A stretch of DNA of 64,000 nt, from assembly GCF_000308875.1 (NCBI RefSeq), contig NZ_BAGL01000045.1:1-64000 (forward strand), read 5' to 3'. The notes under the pieces were generated by a model that was not told the DNA's origin, searched no databases, and saw only the letters and a list, made by a program, of their open reading frames with translations. The translations under genes were made by a program, and so were the position numbers. Each line of letters begins with the position of its first letter. The first letter of the stretch is position 1. This stretch comes from Nocardia transvalensis NBRC 15921. GTDB lineage: Bacteria; Actinomycetota; Actinomycetes; Mycobacteriales; Mycobacteriaceae. Of the stretch, positions 60,208 to 64,000 are shown in pieces.

Positions 60208-61342
60208 GTCGCACCTGATCTCGTCGCGCCGAGGACAGCAGCGCCGCGACGGTGCGGGCGGTCTCGGAGATGTCGAACCGCTGCGCGCGAATCGGGGCGG
60301 CGTCGGCGAGTTTCGCGCGCAGTTCCGTATTGTCGATGAGCCGGTCCAGCGCCGCGGTGAGCTGGAACCGGTCGCCCGCGGTGACGAGGAGCCCGTTCAC
60401 CTCGGGCTCCACGATTTCGGCGGGACCGCCGGGATGGGTGGCGATCACCGCACAGCCGGCCCGCATTCCCTCGGCCACCACTTGGCCGAACGGCTCCGGC
60501 AGCACCGAGCAGTGCACGAGGATATCCGCCTGTCCCAGTAGGCTTTCCGGATCCTCGACGTGCCCGGTGAAGGTGACCGGCAGCCCGAGGTCGGCGGCCA
60601 GGCGCTCGAGGTCCGCCCGGTAGGGCTCCTCGTCGAACAGCGCGCCGCCGATGAGCAGGATCCGGGCGGGCCGGGTCCGGGTGTCCGCGACCGCGCGCAG
60701 GAACAGATCCTGGCCCTTCCAGGGGGCGAGCCGTCCGACCACGGCGACCACCGTCTCCGCGGGTGGGCGCTGGGCGGCACGGGTTCCGGGTTCCCGTGCC
60801 TCGAGGCCCGGATAGGCGACGGCCGCGGGCTTGCGGCCGGTGCGCAGGGAGGCGAGCGTGGCGCGGCTGTTGGCCAGGTACGCGTCCGCGACGAGGCGGC
60901 CGAGCAGCCGGATGGCCGGGGCGAGGACGCGGCCGAAGTAGTCGGCGGTGATCCTGTCGTGCACCTGCCACACCAGCGGTATGCGGGCGCGCCGGGCCGC
61001 CACCGCGCCCATCAGCAGCGCTTTCGTACTCTCCGCGACCAGCACCGACGCCTCCGACCTGCGCGCCAGGGCTCCCAGGGACCAGCCCACCCGGAGCAGG
61101 GCGATCGCCCCGGTGAGCAGGCGGCGCGCGTCCGCCTTCCGAATGGTCATCGCTCGGCTGTCGAAATCGTTGCGCAGCAGATGGGTTTCGATATCGCGGG
61201 CGCGCGTCCGCTCGACCATCGGGCCGTCGGCGGTGAAGACGACGGCGGCGTCCATATGCGCGCGCAGCGCCGAGACCAGCCGCAGCATGGCCAGTTCGGC
61301 GCCCGACGGTTCGGCGGTGTGCGCGACGAACACCGCCTTCAC
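60200..61342 (-). CDS. GT4 glycosyltransferase
   Basis: 380 residues, GT-B fold: KAVFVAHTAEPSGAELAMLR opening, VVAVVGRLAPWKGQDLFLRA, ARILLIGGALFDEEPYRADL and PEPFGQVVAEGMRAGCAVIA (EX7E), then GGPAEIVEPEVNGLLV. It would extend the repeat unit on its lipid carrier. GTG 61342 overlaps the stop of the next glycosyltransferase (GTGA). Confidence 0.88.
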   Translation of the reverse strand: MKAVFVAHTAEPSGAELAMLRLVSALRAHMDAAVVFTADGPMVERTRARDIETHLLRNDFDSRAMTIRKADARRLLTGAIALLRVGWSLGALARRSEASVLVAESTKALLMGAVAARRARIPLVWQVHDRITADYFGRVLAPAIRLLGRLVADAYLANSRATLASLRTGRKPAAVAYPGLEAREPGTRAAQRPPAETVVAVVGRLAPWKGQDLFLRAVADTRTRPARILLIGGALFDEEPYRADLERLAADLGLPVTFTGHVEDPESLLGQADILVHCSVLPEPFGQVVAEGMRAGCAVIATHPGGPAEIVEPEVNGLLVTAGDRFQLTAALDRLIDNTELRAKLADAAPIRAQRFDISETARTVAALLSSARRDQVRRD

Positions 61343-62394
61343 GAGACCAGCTCGCGATAGAGGGCGAGATGGCGGCGGGCGGCGGAGTCCCAGGAGAATG
61401 ACTCGGCATGCGCCCGGCACTGTTTCGCGGTCGGGACCGCGCCGTCGAGCGCGTCGGCCAGGCGGCGGGCGAGCGCGTCCGGATCGCCCGGGGGCACGAT
61501 CAGCGAGGGGTCGAGTCCCCGGATCGAATCCGGCAGTCCGCCACACTCGGAGACGACGGGCGGTCGTCCGGCGGCGAGGGATTCCAGTGCGATGAGGCCG
61601 AACCCCTCCAGCGCCAGCGACGGCACCACCGTGCAGCTCGCCGCCGCATACAGCTCGGCCAGGCGCTCGTCGGCCACCCGGCCCGCGAAGCGGATCGCGT
61701 CGTGTCCGGCCGCCAGCTCGTGCAATTCCGCTGCCGCGGTACCGGTTCCGACGATCACGAGGCGGGCGCCGGGGTGGCGGTCCAGGACGTCGGGCCAGCA
61801 CCGGATGAGTGTGTCGACGCCCATGCGGCGTTCGAGCCGCCGGACGCACAGCACGGTCGGCGGACCCGGCGGAATATCGGTGGCCGCGAACCGATCCAGG
61901 TCGACGCCGGGGGCGACGACGGTGATCCGGTCCGCGGATATTCGATAGTCGGAGACGAGGACGTCGCGAAAGTGGTTCGACAGCACCACGAATCGGTCGG
62001 CCCGCGCGTACCGGAGGCGTTCGAGGAGATACTTCGCGCGGACCGCGCGGTCGCCTTCCCCGGCCATCCGGCTCTCCTGTGCCCAGGGGCCGTGGAAATG
62101 CACGACCAGGGGTCCGGTCGTGGCGGGGCCGTAGAGGCAGAAGTGCCGGTCGAGGATCGCGCCGCGGCGGCCCGGACGGCCGAGGACGGCGCGGCGGGCC
62201 CGGCGCAGGGTGCCGCCGCCGGTCGGTCCCCACGAGCTACCGCCGGTGGGCGGCGTACCGAAAGCCGTTGCGGTGAGGTCGATCTCGGGCTGCCGGGCGA
62301 GTGCCCCGAACAGCTCGGTGAAGTATCGGTTCAGCCCGCCGGGTGCGGCGGAGAACCACTCCGACCCGGTCATGTGTACTCGTACAGGATCCAT
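61339..62394 (-). CDS. GT4 glycosyltransferase, first gene of the polysaccharide operon
   Basis: 351 residues, GT-B fold: VHMTGSEWFSAAPGGLNRYF opening, VVHFHGPWAQES, TVLCVRRLERRMGVDTLIRC, RLVIVGTG and LEGFGLIALESLAAGRPPVV (EX7E). It starts the ten-gene operon; ATG 62394 lies 255 bp from the divergent siderophore-binding gene, so the operon promoter lies in that gap. Confidence 0.88.
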   Translation of the reverse strand: MDPVRVHMTGSEWFSAAPGGLNRYFTELFGALARQPEIDLTATAFGTPPTGGSSWGPTGGGTLRRARRAVLGRPGRRGAILDRHFCLYGPATTGPLVVHFHGPWAQESRMAGEGDRAVRAKYLLERLRYARADRFVVLSNHFRDVLVSDYRISADRITVVAPGVDLDRFAATDIPPGPPTVLCVRRLERRMGVDTLIRCWPDVLDRHPGARLVIVGTGTAAAELHELAAGHDAIRFAGRVADERLAELYAAASCTVVPSLALEGFGLIALESLAAGRPPVVSECGGLPDSIRGLDPSLIVPPGDPDALARRLADALDGAVPTAKQCRAHAESFSWDSAARRHLALYRELVS

Positions 62395-62595
62395 CGCGCG
62401 CTACCCCCGCGATCCGTTGCCGGGCGATCGCGGTCGCGATCGCAATGACCCCCTGTCGGATGAGAGTCTATGCGAATTCCGCCCTTCCGTGCGGCCGAGT
62501 CGTGTTGCGGGGCAACGGCACCGTTCACCCCTCGCCACAGCGGCCGTCCCCGACCCGCTCCCCGGCTGAGCCCGCCGCCGCCCCCGCTCCGCCGG

Positions 62596-62614
62596 AGAGG
62601 TTAGGCTTGCCTAA
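62596..62614 (+). promoter_or_regulatory. IdeR/DtxR iron box upstream of the siderophore-binding gene
   Basis: AGAGGTTAGGCTTGCCTAA matches 15 of 19 positions of the IdeR consensus (TTAGGTTAGGCTAACCTAA). It lies 35 bp before the ATG at 62650. Iron-dependent repression is expected. Confidence 0.8.
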
Positions 62615-62649
62615 AGGTTGCGGGACGGAGTCGACGAGCGGAGGACGAG

Positions 62650-63675
62650 ATGACCACAGCCGCCGCGAGGACCGGGAGTGCCGGGCTGACCAGGCGCGGA
62701 CTGTTCGCGGCGGCCGGTGCGGCGGGCCTGGCCGCACTGGCCGCCTGCGGTCGCGGGCCGGACGACGAACCGCTGGGGCCCGGCGCCTGGTCGTTCACCG
62801 ACGATCGTGGCCGGACCGCGCGCGCCGAGCGGATTCCGTCCCGGATCGTCGCGTTCACCGGGTCCGCGGCGACGCTCGCCGACTATGGCCTGGCCGATCG
62901 GCTCGTGGGTGTGTTCGGCGAGGTGAGCGACGGCGCCAGGACCGGGCTGTCCGGCGACCTCGATATCGGGAAGCTCACGGTCGTCGGCGACGCCTGGGGC
63001 GAGTTCGACGTCGAGCGGTACGCCTCGCTCGAGCCGGATCTGCTGGTCACGGACATGTATGTGCGGGATCGGCTGTGGTACGTGCCCGACGAGAGCGTGT
63101 CGCGGATCGAATCGATCAATCCGGCCGTCGCCGCCGTCTCGGTGGCCCAGCAGTCGCTGCCGGTCACGATCGGCCGCTACGAACAGCTCGCCGTGGCGCT
63201 CGGCGCGGACCCCGGGGCAGCGCCGGTGGCGCGGGCCAGGGAACGCTTCCAGGCCGCCGCGCAGGCGGTGCGGGACGCCGTCGCCGTGAAACCGGGACTG
63301 CGCGTCCAGGCGGCGTCCGCGGCCCCCGGCACCTTCTACGTCTCCGATCCCCGCGCCTCGGCCGACCTGCGCTATTTCCAGGAGCTGGGCGTGGCGCTGG
63401 TGACGCCCGAAAAGGTGGACAGCGGAGGGTTCTACGAGAGCCTCAGCTGGGAGAACGCCGACAAGTACCCGGCCGACCTGATCCTGCTCGACAGCCGCTC
63501 CAGCGCCCTGCAACCCGACGCGCTGGCGGGAAAACCGTTGTGGCGCACGCTGCCCGCGGTGCGCGCGGGCCGGATCTCCGCCTGGAACCCCGTTTTCCGA
63601 TTCTCCTACGCCGGCACCGCGCCCGTACTCGAGCGGCTGGCCGACGCGCTGCGGGCCGCCGCCACCCCTGCCTGA
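62650..63675 (+). CDS. siderophore ABC transporter substrate-binding lipoprotein (FecB-like)
   Basis: 341 residues. A Tat-type leader with lipobox (LTRRGLFAAAGAAGLAALAA then CGR) gives a surface-anchored protein. The two-lobed FecB/BtuF domain has PSRIVAFTGSAATLADYGLA, LEPDLLVTDMYV, ADLILLDSRSSAL and FRFSYAGTAPVLERLA. It captures ferric siderophore for an ABC importer not present here. An IdeR box precedes it. ATG 62650. Confidence 0.9.
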   Translation: MTTAAARTGSAGLTRRGLFAAAGAAGLAALAACGRGPDDEPLGPGAWSFTDDRGRTARAERIPSRIVAFTGSAATLADYGLADRLVGVFGEVSDGARTGLSGDLDIGKLTVVGDAWGEFDVERYASLEPDLLVTDMYVRDRLWYVPDESVSRIESINPAVAAVSVAQQSLPVTIGRYEQLAVALGADPGAAPVARARERFQAAAQAVRDAVAVKPGLRVQAASAAPGTFYVSDPRASADLRYFQELGVALVTPEKVDSGGFYESLSWENADKYPADLILLDSRSSALQPDALAGKPLWRTLPAVRAGRISAWNPVFRFSYAGTAPVLERLADALRAAATPA

Positions 63676-63780
63676 TCGGCCGTAGCGAAATCCCCACGCG
63701 GTGCGATACATTCGCGAGCGGCAGTGCGGCTTCTCCGAACCCTTGTTCCGGGCGCGCCCGGCTTGCGGAAGGACGACAGA

Positions 63781-64000
63781 GTGGGGAAGTTCAGCGCCGG
63801 GGCGGGCGCCGACGAGATGCGGGTGCTGGTCGAGAACGGCGAGTACTGGCTGCGTAATCGCGGCGATATCGCCATGATGGCCGTCACCGCGCGGCGGCTG
63901 CGCGAACACTGGCCCGCGGCGCGGATCGGCATGCTCACCGAACAGCCGCGCGTGCTGCGCGCGCTGGTCCCGCAGGCGGAATCGATCGACCTCGCCGACG
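63781..64000 (+). CDS. polysaccharide pyruvyl transferase-like protein, N-terminal part
   Basis: GTG 63781 (GGAAGGA upstream) opens GKFSAGAGADEMRVLVENGE, then YWLRNRGDIAMMAVTARRLR and RIGMLTEQPRVLRALVPQAE to the window edge. NxGDxAM is the usual opening of the PF04230 pyruvyl-transferase family. If so it would add pyruvate ketals to the surface polysaccharide. ATG 63817 is an alternative start. Only 73 residues are visible. Confidence 0.65.
   Translation, partial: MGKFSAGAGADEMRVLVENGEYWLRNRGDIAMMAVTARRLREHWPAARIGMLTEQPRVLRALVPQAESIDLAD

Overview
The window is a 64 kb piece of a high-GC actinobacterial chromosome. A Nocardia-like, mycolic-acid-bearing organism fits best. The evidence is an antigen-85-type mycolyltransferase with the HSWGYW histidine motif, two secreted LIP-family lipases, a cutinase, an AcrA1-like acyl reductase fusion, Tat/lipobox lipoproteins, an IdeR/DtxR-type iron box, and heavy GTG start use. 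No tRNA, rRNA or CRISPR array was seen.

Layout. 1-17 kb: secreted hydrolases (two LIP lipases, a class 2 lipase, the mycolyltransferase-like protein), two PucR-type regulators (one cut by the window edge), an ABC1/UbiB kinase, two MerR regulators, an acyl-CoA dehydrogenase and an AraC regulator. 17-26 kb: an accessory segment rich in debris. It holds an Rpn/PD-(D/E)XK protein, a transposase HTH remnant, a frameshifted ClC channel overlapping a cation/proton antiporter, an IS30-like remnant, an IS110 element with an internal deletion in its transposase, a hydrolase stub beside an intact paralogue, and an IS5-like fragment. 26-44 kb: ordinary genes (AlkD-like, LysE, two convergent ANTAR proteins, alcohol dehydrogenase, expansin-like protein, cutinase, 5'-nucleotidase, a frameshifted polysaccharide deacetylase, heme oxygenase, Ser/Thr kinase, and a TetR/quinone-oxidoreductase pair). 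44-47.5 kb: a GntR - MFS - cytosolic binding-protein-fold cassette ending in a broken ornithine cyclodeaminase. 47.5-49.8 kb: a DUF4190-like membrane protein and a divergent LysR/SnoaL pair.

49.8-62.4 kb is one tightly coupled ten-gene operon on the minus strand, with mostly 3-10 bp overlaps. It encodes a Wzx/Wzy-type surface polysaccharide machine: three GT4 glycosyltransferases, a CgeB-like transferase, a flippase, a polymerase-like membrane protein, a Wzz-like co-polymerase with a degenerate tyrosine-kinase domain, a beta-helix lipoprotein, a tandem acetyltransferase and a class III aminotransferase. An iron-boxed siderophore-binding lipoprotein and the start of a pyruvyltransferase-like gene follow on the plus strand.

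Most notable signals: (i) the polysaccharide operon with its amino/N-acyl decoration genes and pseudo-kinase co-polymerase; (ii) a long palindromic repeat sitting in frame inside one of its glycosyltransferases, with a related half-copy 37 kb away; (iii) a three-way-junction-like leader just upstream of the mycolyltransferase-like gene; (iv) clear operator palindromes for MerR, TetR, GntR and LysR proteins; (v) an IS110 element whose non-coding left end is a candidate bridge-RNA locus.
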